A stretch of 37,755 nt of DNA, from NCBI GenBank assembly GCA_964577115.1, contig CAZNXJ010000041.1, positions 1-37,755 of the forward strand. Direction: 5' to 3'. The notes under the pieces are model-generated. The model made no database searches. It saw only the letters and a list, made by a program, of their open reading frames with translations, and was not told the DNA's origin. Positions 17,539-25,717 of the stretch are shown piece after piece. A program made the translations under genes and the position numbers. Within the stretch, counting starts at the first letter, position 1, and each line of letters opens with the position of its first letter. The stretch is from CAZNXJ01 sp964577115 (GTDB taxonomy: Bacteria; Planctomycetota; Planctomycetia; Pirellulales; Pirellulaceae).

Positions 17539-19773
17539 ATGATTGTTCAAGCCCTTCGCGCCGCATGCCGCTTCGGCTGGTTCGCCCTGCTGTTCGCCCC
17601 CCTGCTCGCGCACGCTCAGCCGGCCAAGTCCACCGAGAGTACGTCGACCGCCACGGTGGCATCGATCGCGAAAACCGCGCGAGAAAGTCTCGTCGCGTTT
17701 AACGTCGCCGATCGCGACGGGCGGCAGCGGGGCATGGGGACAGGATTCGTTATTTCCGACGACGGGCTCGTCGCGACGAACCTGCACGTTATCGGTGAAG
17801 GCCGCCCGTTTACCGTCGAGCTGGCCAATGGGAAGGAAGCGCGCGTCGTCGAAGTCTATGCCGCGGATCGGCATCTCGATCTCGCACTCGTCCGCATCGA
17901 GGCCCCCGGCGAGACGTTCAAGCCATTGCAAGTGGCCGGCGACGAGACGCTTGCCGACGGAGCACCCGTCGTCGTTATGGGCAATCCGTACGGATTAAAG
18001 TACAGCGTCGTCAGCGGCGTGCTCTCCGGACGGCGCGAAGTCGATGGCCGGTCGATGCTACAGCTGGCCGTCCCCATCGAGCCGGGTAATAGCGGCGGAC
18101 CGGTGTTGGATCTCGAGGGCCGCGTGCACGGCGTGGTGACGATGAAATCGGCTGTCACCGAGAACCTCGGTTTTGCTGTTCCTTCCACGCATCTCACCAC
18201 GCTGCGCGACAAGCCGAACCCGGTTCCCATCGATCGCTGGGTGCGGCTCGGAGCGCTCGATCCGCGGCAGTGGACGACGCGTTTCGGCGCGAACTGGCGG
18301 CAACGCAGCGGACGCATCATGGTCGAAGGGGCAGGGGAGGGGTTTGGCGGACGCGCACTCTGCCTGGCCGCGGGCGACGCGCCGGAAATGCCGTTCGAAC
18401 TGGCTGTCGACGTCCGTTTGGAAGACGAATCCGGCGCGGCAGGGCTCGTCTTCCATTCCGATGGCGAGGACCGGCATTACGGTTTCTACCCATCGAACGG
18501 CCGGCTGCGGCTGACGTGTTTCGACGGAGCGTCGGTGTTCGAATGGCGTATCCTCCGGGATGAACCGAGCCCGCACTACCGGCCTGGCAAGTGGAACCGT
18601 TTACGCGTGCGGCTCGAAGCGGGGCGCATTCAGTGCTTCGTCAACGATGAACAGGTGTTCGACGTGCGGGACTCGACATTCACGTCCGGCCAGGTCGGAC
18701 TCGCAAAGTTTCGGGATACGCAGGCCGAGTTTCGCCGGTTTGCCGTGGGCGCATCGCTTGCGCCGTCCGCGTCGCTGACGGACGCGAACCGCGAAGCCAT
18801 CGATGCTCTCCTTGCCTCGCTAGAACCGCTGGAAAAGCAAAATCCCGAGGAGCTCGCACCGCTCGTCGCCCAGGGGCCGGCCGCCAGCGAACGGCTGTTG
18901 GATCGCGCCGAGCAGCTCGAGCGGGAAGCCGAATTACTGCGGAAAACGGCCACCGACGTCCGGCTCCAGATCACGCTGAGCGAACTCGAGACGCACTTAG
19001 ACCAGCCCGAGCCGGATCTTGCACGCAGCGCACTGCTGCTCGCGAAGCTCGACGACCACGAGCTCGACGTCGATGCGTACATCCACGAAATTGACCGGAT
19101 GGCGGCGGAGATCCGCAGCGACCTTTCCGAAGATGCCGACGCCGCGGCGCGGATGGCGGCCCTGAATCGTTATCTGTTCGAACAAAACGGCTACCACGGC
19201 AGCCGCCACGAATATTACCACCGCGCGAACAGTTATCTGAATCGCGTGCTCGATGACCGCGAAGGCATTCCCATCACGCTTTCGGTTCTCTACATCGAAC
19301 TCGCTCGCCGCCTGGAGCTCGCGGTGGAAGGCGTGGGGATGCCCGGACATTTCATCGTGCGCTGGCGGCACGGCGACGACGAAGAACAGTTAATCGATGT
19401 TTTTGACGGTGCGAAATCGCTCACGCGCGAGGACGCCGAGCGGCTTGTTCGCGATTATCTCGACGAACCGCTGAGCGACGAACACCTCGCGGCGGTCTCG
19501 CATCGGCAGATCATGGAACGGATGCTCAATAACCTGATCGGCATCGCGCAGCGCGAAGGAGATCGCGAGGCCCTGCGGCGCTACTTGGAAGCCATGGTGG
19601 TCGTGATGCCGGACGCGTTCCAGTACCGTGGCATGCGAGCGCTCGTGCGTTTTGACACCGGCCGCCGCACCGCCGCTGTAGCGGACCTCGACTGGTTCTT
19701 AGAGCACGAGCCGCCCGGCATTGATCTCGAACGAATTCGCGCCATGCGGACGCAGATGATGAACGCGCAGTAA
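17539..19773 (+). CDS. Exported trypsin-like protease fused to LamG/DUF1080-like and SirB1-like domains
   Basis: The 744-residue protein starts at 17539 (GGGAG 8 nt upstream) with a signal peptide ending AHAQ (about 27). Residues 35-225 are an HtrA/S1C-type serine protease with a complete triad: H83 (NLHVIGE), D114 (RHLDLALV) and S185 (PGNSGGP). Residues about 250-412 look like a LamG or DUF1080 beta sandwich (AGLVFHSDGEDRHYGFY, GKWNRLRVRLEAGRIQCFVN). About 420-490 is helical and charged. About 540-660 is a SirB1-type transglutaminase-like domain (ANSYLNRVLDDREGIPIT, GVGMPGHFIVRW), and the end is TPR-like. No PDZ domain is present. The SirB1 part lacks a Cys where papain-like transglutaminases have one, so it may bind rather than cleave. 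The gene is probably co-transcribed with the zinc-ribbon gene 49 bp downstream. Confidence 0.85.
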   Translation: MIVQALRAACRFGWFALLFAPLLAHAQPAKSTESTSTATVASIAKTARESLVAFNVADRDGRQRGMGTGFVISDDGLVATNLHVIGEGRPFTVELANGKEARVVEVYAADRHLDLALVRIEAPGETFKPLQVAGDETLADGAPVVVMGNPYGLKYSVVSGVLSGRREVDGRSMLQLAVPIEPGNSGGPVLDLEGRVHGVVTMKSAVTENLGFAVPSTHLTTLRDKPNPVPIDRWVRLGALDPRQWTTRFGANWRQRSGRIMVEGAGEGFGGRALCLAAGDAPEMPFELAVDVRLEDESGAAGLVFHSDGEDRHYGFYPSNGRLRLTCFDGASVFEWRILRDEPSPHYRPGKWNRLRVRLEAGRIQCFVNDEQVFDVRDSTFTSGQVGLAKFRDTQAEFRRFAVGASLAPSASLTDANREAIDALLASLEPLEKQNPEELAPLVAQGPAASERLLDRAEQLEREAELLRKTATDVRLQITLSELETHLDQPEPDLARSALLLAKLDDHELDVDAYIHEIDRMAAEIRSDLSEDADAAARMAALNRYLFEQNGYHGSRHEYYHRANSYLNRVLDDREGIPITLSVLYIELARRLELAVEGVGMPGHFIVRWRHGDDEEQLIDVFDGAKSLTREDAERLVRDYLDEPLSDEHLAAVSHRQIMERMLNNLIGIAQREGDREALRRYLEAMVVVMPDAFQYRGMRALVRFDTGRRTAAVADLDWFLEHEPPGIDLERIRAMRTQMMNAQ

Positions 19774-19822
19774 GCGGCGAGTCGCTTGATCGTCGCAACA
19801 GAAGAAAGGGGCTCGCCGGCCT

Positions 19823-20278
19823 ATGGTCTCACGCATCGTGCTTCAATGTCCCCAGTGTTCGCGGCAATCCGTCGACGAGCTGACACAGGTCCTGCGCCGA
19901 GCCGGTATGCTGCGGCGCGCGAATGAACCCGATTCCGAGCTGCACTGGGCACTGCTCGAGTCGGCTCGGAGGAAGCTCGCCTGCGAGTACTGCGGCCACG
20001 TGGGGCTCGACGCACGCCGCCAGGCCGACGACTTTGACGATGCGTGGCCAAGCGCAGCGGTGTGCCGCGCGTGCGGCGCCGTGATCCCCGCCGAGCGGCT
20101 GGAAGTCTTCCCAGACGCGCGGCTGTGTGCGCGCTGCCAACACGGCGCGGAAACAGCGGCGGCAGAACCACGCGAGTTCTGCCCGCGCTGCGGTGCGGTG
20201 ATGAAAATGCGCTCCAGCGGCGGCAGCTCGATCACACGCTACCAAATGGCATGCGACGCGTGCGGCTACCGCGGCTGA
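19823..20278 (+). CDS. Small protein with three zinc-ribbon modules, one DksA/TraR-like
   Basis: The 151-residue protein contains six CxxC knuckles. CPQC (9-12) and CEYC pair as a first ribbon. CRACGAVIPAERLEVFPDARLCARCQ-type spacing in the middle closely matches the C4 zinc finger of DksA/TraR proteins (CxxC-x17-CxxC). The end, CPRCGAVMKMR...CDACGYRG, resembles topoisomerase or archaeal-type ribbons. The long coiled coil through which DksA enters the RNA polymerase secondary channel is absent, so a DksA function is doubtful. It is more likely a nucleic-acid or protein-binding zinc protein. GAAAGGGG lies about 11 nt before the ATG, which is somewhat far. Confidence 0.75.
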   Translation: MVSRIVLQCPQCSRQSVDELTQVLRRAGMLRRANEPDSELHWALLESARRKLACEYCGHVGLDARRQADDFDDAWPSAAVCRACGAVIPAERLEVFPDARLCARCQHGAETAAAEPREFCPRCGAVMKMRSSGGSSITRYQMACDACGYRG

Positions 20279-20290
20279 CGAGCCCGTACG

Positions 20291-21349
20291 TTATTCGGCC
20301 TTTTTGACGGCCAGAGCAAAGTCGCCGCGCATATCGCGCCAAATGCTGTGGATATGATTGGCCGGATTTCCAGCCGAATCAGGCTGCGTGTTGACAAACT
20401 CGATCAGGAACGTCGGCCCCTGAATGCGATAGTAGTGGCCGATTCCGGGTCGGTCGGCGCCGGCCCATGCGAAGTGCACGTTATCCGGCCCGGCCTCGCG
20501 AATCGCCTGCATCCGCGCCCGAGCAACGTCCTCGGGCATGTTGTCGGCATAGACGGAAACAAGTCGCCGGAGCAAGTTTCTTTGCTCGCGGTTCAGGCTG
20601 CTGGCCGGAATCCCGACAGGTTCCTCCTGCGGCGGCTGGGGTTCGCCGGCCGCGCGGATTTCGCGCGGAGCCTCTTCGGCGATCACCGCCTTCGTTCGCT
20701 GCTCGTCGGTCAACGATTTCAAGAGCTCGAACGCGAGCAGCTCTTCATCCGCGAGTACTCGCGTCCCCTTCTCGATCGGCGTGTCGCTTTCGGCCATCAC
20801 CAAGGCCGGATTCGCGCAGAAGACGGTGGGCGTCGTTGAAACAAACTTGTCACCTTCGATGACGAAGTTCAACGAAAGATGGTGCCCTTCGACACTCAGC
20901 CCCCACCGACCGTCGCTCGACGGTTCACCGAAGACCGTGAAATAGTAACGCTCGGGATCGCGCAGCGGCGTTCCGGTGCGGCCGCTTTCGAGCGCCTTCA
21001 GCAGATGTTCGAGCGCCATGATGGTCCGCGCCTTATCGAAGCCCACCTGGCTCAGGCAGCTGCGCAGCAGGGCCGTCGCCCGCTCGCGCTGCGGCTCGGT
21101 CATTTCCTTGATCTGAAGACCTTTGCGTTCGCTCTTCGGAATGAAATGCCAGTCGACGCGCTGTGGTGTATCGAAGGGAAGTTGGCTTTTGGCCCGCTGC
21201 TCGTCGTCCAGGGACGCCAGCCACTCCGCGGCCGCCTGCGACGGATCCGCCGCAGTTTCGACCTGCACAAAGGCCCAGGTCGCCGCCGCGACCAGGAAAC
21301 CGACGATAGCCATGCTGACGCACGATGCCGCCGTAACCCGTTTCATCAT
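20291..21349 (-). CDS. Exported DUF3500 protein
   Basis: The 352-residue protein opens with two Met codons at 21349 and 21346; AGAGGA sits just upstream and suits the second equally well. The signal peptide (MKRVTAASCVSMAIVGFLVAA) is clear. The body matches the DUF3500 family: FDTPQRVDWHFIPKSERKGL, GEPSSDGRWGLSVEGHHLSLNF, VFCANPALV and IEFVNTQ...NHIHSIWRDMRGDFA are its usual landmarks. His residues in EGHH and NHIHS are conserved in this family. Its biochemical role is unknown. The stop lies 12 bp from the convergent zinc-ribbon gene, with no obvious terminator between them. It follows the LRR gene on the same strand after 191 bp. Confidence 0.88.
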   Translation of the reverse strand: MMKRVTAASCVSMAIVGFLVAAATWAFVQVETAADPSQAAAEWLASLDDEQRAKSQLPFDTPQRVDWHFIPKSERKGLQIKEMTEPQRERATALLRSCLSQVGFDKARTIMALEHLLKALESGRTGTPLRDPERYYFTVFGEPSSDGRWGLSVEGHHLSLNFVIEGDKFVSTTPTVFCANPALVMAESDTPIEKGTRVLADEELLAFELLKSLTDEQRTKAVIAEEAPREIRAAGEPQPPQEEPVGIPASSLNREQRNLLRRLVSVYADNMPEDVARARMQAIREAGPDNVHFAWAGADRPGIGHYYRIQGPTFLIEFVNTQPDSAGNPANHIHSIWRDMRGDFALAVKKAE

Positions 21350-21540
21350 TGTTCCTCTTCTGCAGCTAATGTGAGTGCCGATGTGACGCCTATCATAGGG
21401 AAGCGATCGGCCGATTGCCACGGTCCCGACAAACGGTGCGAAAGAGTGCGCGACATGCTCTGGGAAGTGCGATGAGCCGGCACGGAGCGGCACGTTTGGG
21501 TGCGCGCTTCGGAGAGGCACTGCCAATGCGCCCGGCGAAC

Positions 21541-22254
21541 TCAGTGCCGGCCGGCGATGTGCTGCTGATCGAGATGCAAGTGCAAGGCGGGCTGTGCTTC
21601 GAGCAGGCGTTCGATGGCTTCGTCGCTCACGGCAACTTCGTCCAGATAGAGCGACTCGAGCTGTGCCATGCCGTGCAGTGCCGCGAGTCCTTCGTCGCCG
21701 ATCGGGACGCCGATCAAATGCAGAAACCGCAGGCTTGGCATCCCCGCCAGGAGCTTGGCGGCCTGAGAGGTAACGCGCGGCGAGCCGATGCGCAGGAGTT
21801 CCAGCCGCGGGAGTTGTGCGAGCGCCTCGATCCCGGCGTCGGTCAGGTCGGCCTGCGGCATGTTCAGCAGCCGCAGGCTTTCGAGCCGTCCCAAATGCAC
21901 GGCGGCGCGGTCGTCGACGCGGGCTCCACGCACGCGCAGGTGCTCGAGGTGGGGAAACCGTGCGAGCACCGCGTAGTCGTCCGGCGTAAGCTGCGGCGCT
22001 TCGAGGAAGAGGGTGCGAACCTCGAGCGGATTTGCGAGCGCCTCGAGCTGGGCGGCTGTAGCGCGCTGAAGGACGAGCTGCCCGGCGAGCAGTTCGTCCC
22101 ACATGGCGCGCGTCGCGGGGCTGACGAGCGGCGCCGCACGCCGGTTGCTCTCCAAACGCAGCGCAAGACCGATCAGCACTATGCATCCCAGCACGGCCAC
22201 GGCACCCAGCGCGCCACGGCGACGAACAACGTCCGCGTCACCGCTGCCCTTCAT
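21541..22254 (-). CDS. Membrane-anchored leucine-rich-repeat protein
   Basis: The 237-residue protein has one N-terminal transmembrane segment (about 16-33, ALGAVAVLGCIVLIGLAL), so the repeats probably face the periplasm. Residues about 70-225 hold six or so LRR units of the pattern LExLRVxGxxxDDxxxxxLxxL and LRFLHLIGVPIGDEGLAAL, similar to internalin-like planctomycete repeats. LRR arcs usually bind proteins; no partner is visible. The ATG lies 13 bp after the SirB1-like stop, so the two are almost certainly one transcript. AAGGGA is found about 9 nt upstream. Confidence 0.8.
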   Translation of the reverse strand: MKGSGDADVVRRRGALGAVAVLGCIVLIGLALRLESNRRAAPLVSPATRAMWDELLAGQLVLQRATAAQLEALANPLEVRTLFLEAPQLTPDDYAVLARFPHLEHLRVRGARVDDRAAVHLGRLESLRLLNMPQADLTDAGIEALAQLPRLELLRIGSPRVTSQAAKLLAGMPSLRFLHLIGVPIGDEGLAALHGMAQLESLYLDEVAVSDEAIERLLEAQPALHLHLDQQHIAGRH

Positions 22255-22267
22255 CCCGCAACATCCC

Positions 22268-22990
22268 TTATCCGCCTCCGTCGTTCATGGGCCAGAGGCC
22301 CTTCTCGCGAGGCCGCAGTTGGAGAGCGTCCTGGAGTTCGGTCATCGCGGCGAAGTCGTCCTGATAACCGGCGCGAGCGAAGATGTGTTGCAAGTTGCCA
22401 ATGATGCGGGCCAGCCATTGCCGGTGCGTCGCGACGGGGAGTTGAGCAGGCGGGCACATGCCAACGCCCCCCGCTGATCGATAGAGCAATTGGTGAACTT
22501 CCGCGACCGAGAGCACGCGGCCGCGCACAAATGGGTCCACAATCATCCGCTCGCGACGCGTGCGGATCTCGACGAGAAAATGCAGCGGCGTGTTCAGTCC
22601 AACGACGCGCAGTCCCATGCGGTGTGCAACGGCGGCATAAACGAGACACAACGTCACCGGAATGCCCTGCCGGCTCTCCATGACAGCCGGCAAGTAACTG
22701 TTGAGCGGCGAATAGTAGGCCGTCAGATTACCACAGTAACCTTCTTCCTCGAACAGGACCTCGTGTAGGTGAGCGAGCCGGGCTTGAAGCTGGTCGCCGC
22801 GCACACGACGCGAAGCCCGCTGAGCCAGCGCATCGAGTTGCCGTTCGATCTCGAGTGGCTGCACGTCGTCCAGCGCGTGCATGGAGATGGCGATCGCAGC
22901 CCGCACGAGCCCCGGCATCGTATTGAGCTCTTCGAGCTGCCGCGCAAAGAACCGGTATGCCGCACGGTTGCACAACGTGGGAGCGTTCAT
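22268..22990 (-). CDS. SirB1-family transglutaminase-like protein
   Basis: The 240-residue protein lacks a signal peptide. It carries the SirB1 core: EEGYCGNLTAYYSPLNSYL near 95-115, RQGIPVTLCLVYAAVAHRMGL, and VGLNTPLHFLVEI, followed by VDPFVRGR. The usual PGHF is PLHF here. A Cys (TLCLVY) lies near the helix where papain-like folds keep the nucleophile, though shifted. The ATG at 22990 is preferred; an in-frame TTG at 23101 lacks a ribosome binding site. SirB1-type proteins are widespread, and their activity is unproven. This is the second SirB1 domain in 3 kb, the other being fused to the protease at 17539. Confidence 0.82.
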   Translation of the reverse strand: MNAPTLCNRAAYRFFARQLEELNTMPGLVRAAIAISMHALDDVQPLEIERQLDALAQRASRRVRGDQLQARLAHLHEVLFEEEGYCGNLTAYYSPLNSYLPAVMESRQGIPVTLCLVYAAVAHRMGLRVVGLNTPLHFLVEIRTRRERMIVDPFVRGRVLSVAEVHQLLYRSAGGVGMCPPAQLPVATHRQWLARIIGNLQHIFARAGYQDDFAAMTELQDALQLRPREKGLWPMNDGGG

Positions 22991-23360
22991 AATTCGTGAA
23001 TCCTGCTGACGTTGCTCGAGCGAGAAAGGAGATATGACCGGAGACTCAGCAAGACTCGGTCCATCACCCCCTACCAACGAGAAACGATCGAAGTTGCTCA
23101 AAACGTCAATGCAACGTGCATTTTTTCCAAAAAAGTTACGTTTCCGGCAGAAACTTGCCCGCTCCGCGCCGAAAACCGCGGGACAGACCCTTCCTATGGA
23201 GGAACACCCGACGCTTCCCGCAGGGGCTCGCGTGCCGGCGGCACCAGCCGCTTTGCTACTCGACCGGCGCCCTCGAACGGGCTAGAATGCGGAGCGATAG
23301 TGTCCCGCCGCTGGTTGAGGGACCGACAAGTCTCGGGTCCTTCTCACAGGAGAGTTTCTC
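22991..23360. other. Divergent spacer between SirB1-like and DUF1326 genes
   Basis: No gene is supported. An AT-rich island at 23121-23134 (T6-CC-A6) stands out in GC-rich DNA. Minus-strand TTGACG (23109-23104) could be a -35 for the SirB1-like gene but has no matching -10. Plus-strand TAGAAT (23283-23288) could be a -10 for the DUF1326 gene but has no clear -35. Confidence 0.4.
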
Positions 23361-24026
23361 ATGCTCCGCACGCTGGCATTGGCTGCTGCCGTTCTGCTGT
23401 CCACGGGTTCCCTCGCGACCGCATCGCAGGTGCAAGGCATCTATTTGGAATCTCGTACGTGCCAGGTCTACACCGGTCCGTGTTTCGCGAATGCGGAATC
23501 GGGTCTGGCCGGCAAAGAGGCCATTCTCGCTTGGCACATCGATAACGGCGAATTCGCGGGCGTTGATGTATCCGGGCTGAGCCTTGTGCTGGTCGTGAAA
23601 GCCTCGAACACGCTCGGCCATCAAGGTTTTGACAGCGCCGATTCCGTTCGCTCGGTACTGCTCGTAGACTCGCGAGCCACCGCGGAACAGCGGGCGGCGC
23701 TCGTCGAGTTCGCTCGCACCTATGGCGGCAAAGGTGCCGCGCGCATCGTCCGCGTGGACGCGCAGCCGCTCCACGTCGACCTCGATCTCGCGAAACTCGA
23801 AGGCACGGTTGAAGCCGGTGAAGAAGTGAAGCTGAGCACCCGGAAAGCCCGTCAGGGCGACTGCATCTGCTCGAACGAAGTCGCTTACTACCCGCCGCTC
23901 GCGCAGGTCGAACAGTTCGTCCCAGGCGTGACGCTCGAAGGCGAGTTCCGTGGCCGAGGCCTGGGCACGCAGTGGTCGACGCCCGAGTCGCGAAGCGCGT
24001 ACATGGCGACGTTCCGCTACGAATAA
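23361..24026 (+). CDS. Exported DUF1326 protein
   Basis: The 221-residue protein has a signal peptide (MLRTLALAAAVLLSTGSLATAS). It matches DUF1326: the start GIYLESRTCQVYTGPCFANAE, then GKEAILAWHIDNGEFAGVDVSGL, and a later CICSNEVAYYPPL. Two Cys pairs (CQVYTGPC and CIC) are typical of the family and could bind a metal or form disulfides outside the cytoplasm. Function is not established. AGGAGAG lies 6 nt before the ATG. It heads a plus-strand group of three exported small proteins, although 177 bp separate it from the next. Confidence 0.87.
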   Translation: MLRTLALAAAVLLSTGSLATASQVQGIYLESRTCQVYTGPCFANAESGLAGKEAILAWHIDNGEFAGVDVSGLSLVLVVKASNTLGHQGFDSADSVRSVLLVDSRATAEQRAALVEFARTYGGKGAARIVRVDAQPLHVDLDLAKLEGTVEAGEEVKLSTRKARQGDCICSNEVAYYPPLAQVEQFVPGVTLEGEFRGRGLGTQWSTPESRSAYMATFRYE

Positions 24027-24203
24027 CGCTACGAATAACAGGAACGCCGCGAAGGTAGGCCCTGCATGTTTGCGTTTTCCGCCACGCTTGTTGCGGAACC
24101 GGATGTGCGGGATTCAGGATAGGTCGCTCGGCGCCGACAGGCGCGTGCCGGGCGATGTGCGGTAAACACGACACTCAACCCAGACTCTAGGGAATTGTCG
24201 CTC

Positions 24204-24866
24204 ATGAATCGCTCGGTTTCGCTGCTAATTTCCATCGCACTTCTGCTCGTCGTTCGGCCAGGTGCGGCCGCCGAGCACCGGGTCGAGGCGCTGAACGAAC
24301 CGGCTCCCGCAGACAAGCTAGCGCCGGAAATCGCCGAGCTGCTCGCACCGACGGGCGTGCGCATCATCCGAGGCAGCTCGCGGACCGTCGCCGATATCTG
24401 GCTGCTGAAGCAGTGGCCGGTCGAATCGTTCGAAGCGAAAGGGGACGTCAACTATCCATTTCGTCCGGGGCAGTTGATCGGCGTCATTCGCTATCCGCGT
24501 TCGGCCAGCGATTTCCGCGACCAGGATATTTCGAGTGGCGTGTACACGCTGCGCTACGGCCAACAGCCCGTCGATGGGGCGCATGTGGGGACGTCGCCGA
24601 CACGCGACTTTTTGATGTTGCAGCCGGCCGAGGATGACACGACAACCGAGCCGCTCGCGTACGAGGCCAACGTCGAGCTCAGTGCAAAGACATCGGGCAC
24701 GTTGCATCCGGCCATCTTGTCGCTGCAACGTGTCGAGGGGGACGAGCCGATTCGCCATGTGGAAGCGAAGGACTGGTGGCTCGTGCGGCTGAACGGCACG
24801 GCCGTGGCCGATGGCCAGTCGCAACCGCTACCGCTCGATCTTGTCATCGTCGGGCAAGCGGAATAA
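24204..24866 (+). CDS. Exported protein of unknown function
   Basis: The 220-residue protein begins at the ATG at 24204 with a signal peptide (MNRSVSLLISIALLLVV..., ending GAAAE). A TTG three codons upstream lies too close to the AGGGAA site. The body is beta-rich, with WLLKQWPVESFEA, FRPGQLIGVIRYP, DISSGVYTLRYGQQPVDGAH and RDFLMLQPAEDD as landmarks. The GVYTLRY...DGxHxG pattern recalls DUF2911-type exported proteins, but I cannot assign it. Its TAA overlaps the ATG of the next gene (TAATG), which argues for coupled expression of the pair. Confidence 0.72.
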   Translation: MNRSVSLLISIALLLVVRPGAAAEHRVEALNEPAPADKLAPEIAELLAPTGVRIIRGSSRTVADIWLLKQWPVESFEAKGDVNYPFRPGQLIGVIRYPRSASDFRDQDISSGVYTLRYGQQPVDGAHVGTSPTRDFLMLQPAEDDTTTEPLAYEANVELSAKTSGTLHPAILSLQRVEGDEPIRHVEAKDWWLVRLNGTAVADGQSQPLPLDLVIVGQAE

Positions 24867-25384
24867 TGGAACGGTATTCTTCGTGGCGACCACTACGCGT
24901 GCGTTGCTCCCATGCGGCGCACGCAATTTTGTTTCTTGTCGCCGCTCTACCGATCGCGCTCGACGGTCAGGCGAGCGTGCGGGCCGACGAGCCGGAGTAC
25001 CGCAACGAAACGCTTCGCGGGCGCATCGTGTGGGTGGCGGAGGCGCTCCAGCGGCGCTACGGCATTAGCACGTCGCCAGATGTGGCGGAGCAGCTTCTGG
25101 CGATCGAAACGCGTGACGGCGAGCTCGTGCCACTCGTCGAAGACGTCCGGGGACGAGCTTTCCGCCGCGACGCGCGGCTCCGCGAACTCGAAGATTGCGA
25201 ACTGCTCGTGCGGCGCTACGCCGCCATGCCGCTGGTGCAAGTCATCCGGGTTTTTTCGCACGAAGGCGGCAAAAAATACGAGCTCGATTACTGGTGCGAG
25301 ATCTGCGCGATCGCCATGTTCGAGCTGAAGCCGTGCGACTGCTGCCAAGGCGAAATCGAACTGCGCCGGCGCCTTGCGGAATAG
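24866..25384 (+). CDS. Small exported Cys-motif protein, function unknown
   Basis: The 172-residue protein starts at the ATG that overlaps the previous stop by one base. It has a long n-region and a hydrophobic stretch (about 20-33, AILFLVAALPIALDG), probably a signal peptide or anchor. The C-terminal third holds YWCEICAIAMFELKPCDCC, that is C-x2-C-x9-C-x-C-C, a plausible metal-binding or disulfide cluster. The centre (LVPLVEDVRGRAFRRDARL, CELLVRRYAAMPLVQVIRVF) resembles no family I can name. The pair with the upstream gene is likely to act together, but no function can be read. Confidence 0.7.
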   Translation: MERYSSWRPLRVRCSHAAHAILFLVAALPIALDGQASVRADEPEYRNETLRGRIVWVAEALQRRYGISTSPDVAEQLLAIETRDGELVPLVEDVRGRAFRRDARLRELEDCELLVRRYAAMPLVQVIRVFSHEGGKKYELDYWCEICAIAMFELKPCDCCQGEIELRRRLAE

Positions 25385-25717
25385 CCGCGGCGGCCCCGCC
25401 ATCACGGCGGAAATCGGGGCAGCCTCCGCACCAGGACGTTCCTTCTCTCGATTCTTATTCTCGGCCGATCGCGTGCGTTCTGCCGAGCCCGCACGGTCAC
25501 CATCGTGCCCAGCGTCCGCTACCTGTCGCCCCCGCCGGTCGCCGATCCCTACTTCCTCCTTCATCCTTCTCTTCCTTGCTTCCTTCCGTTGTTTCGCGCG
25601 CGCCGACGTTTTATATTCGGGGCCTTCCAGGTCGGCCTCGCGCGAGTCGCGGTTTGCGGCTCTGGCCGAGCCTGCCGGCTTATTCCTTTTGGCGCCCAGC
25701 GAGAAAAGGTGTGACGC
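25385..25717. other. Upstream region of the molybdo-hydroxylase operon
   Basis: There is no gene here. The stretch has a pyrimidine-rich tract at about 25547-25595 (mostly C and T on the plus strand) leading into a candidate promoter at 25589-25617. The remaining leader is about 93 nt and shows no riboswitch-like structure that I can recognise; a molybdenum-cofactor riboswitch is not evident. Confidence 0.45.
25589..25617 (+). promoter_or_regulatory. Candidate sigma70-like promoter of the molybdo-hydroxylase operon
   Basis: TTGTTT (25589-25594), a 17-nt spacer and TATATT (25612-25617) form a good candidate with 4/6 and 5/6 matches. The spacing is optimal. It lies about 100 nt before the first gene of the operon. 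Confidence 0.45.

Noticed and set aside
20291..22186. A 631-residue start for the DUF3500 gene
   Set aside because: The added part is Arg/Ala-rich antisense-like sequence over the LRR gene; the signal peptide begins at 21349.
22991..23101. TTG start at 23101 for the SirB1-like gene
   Set aside because: It has no ribosome binding site, and the extra 37 residues show no family similarity; the ATG at 22990 is simpler.
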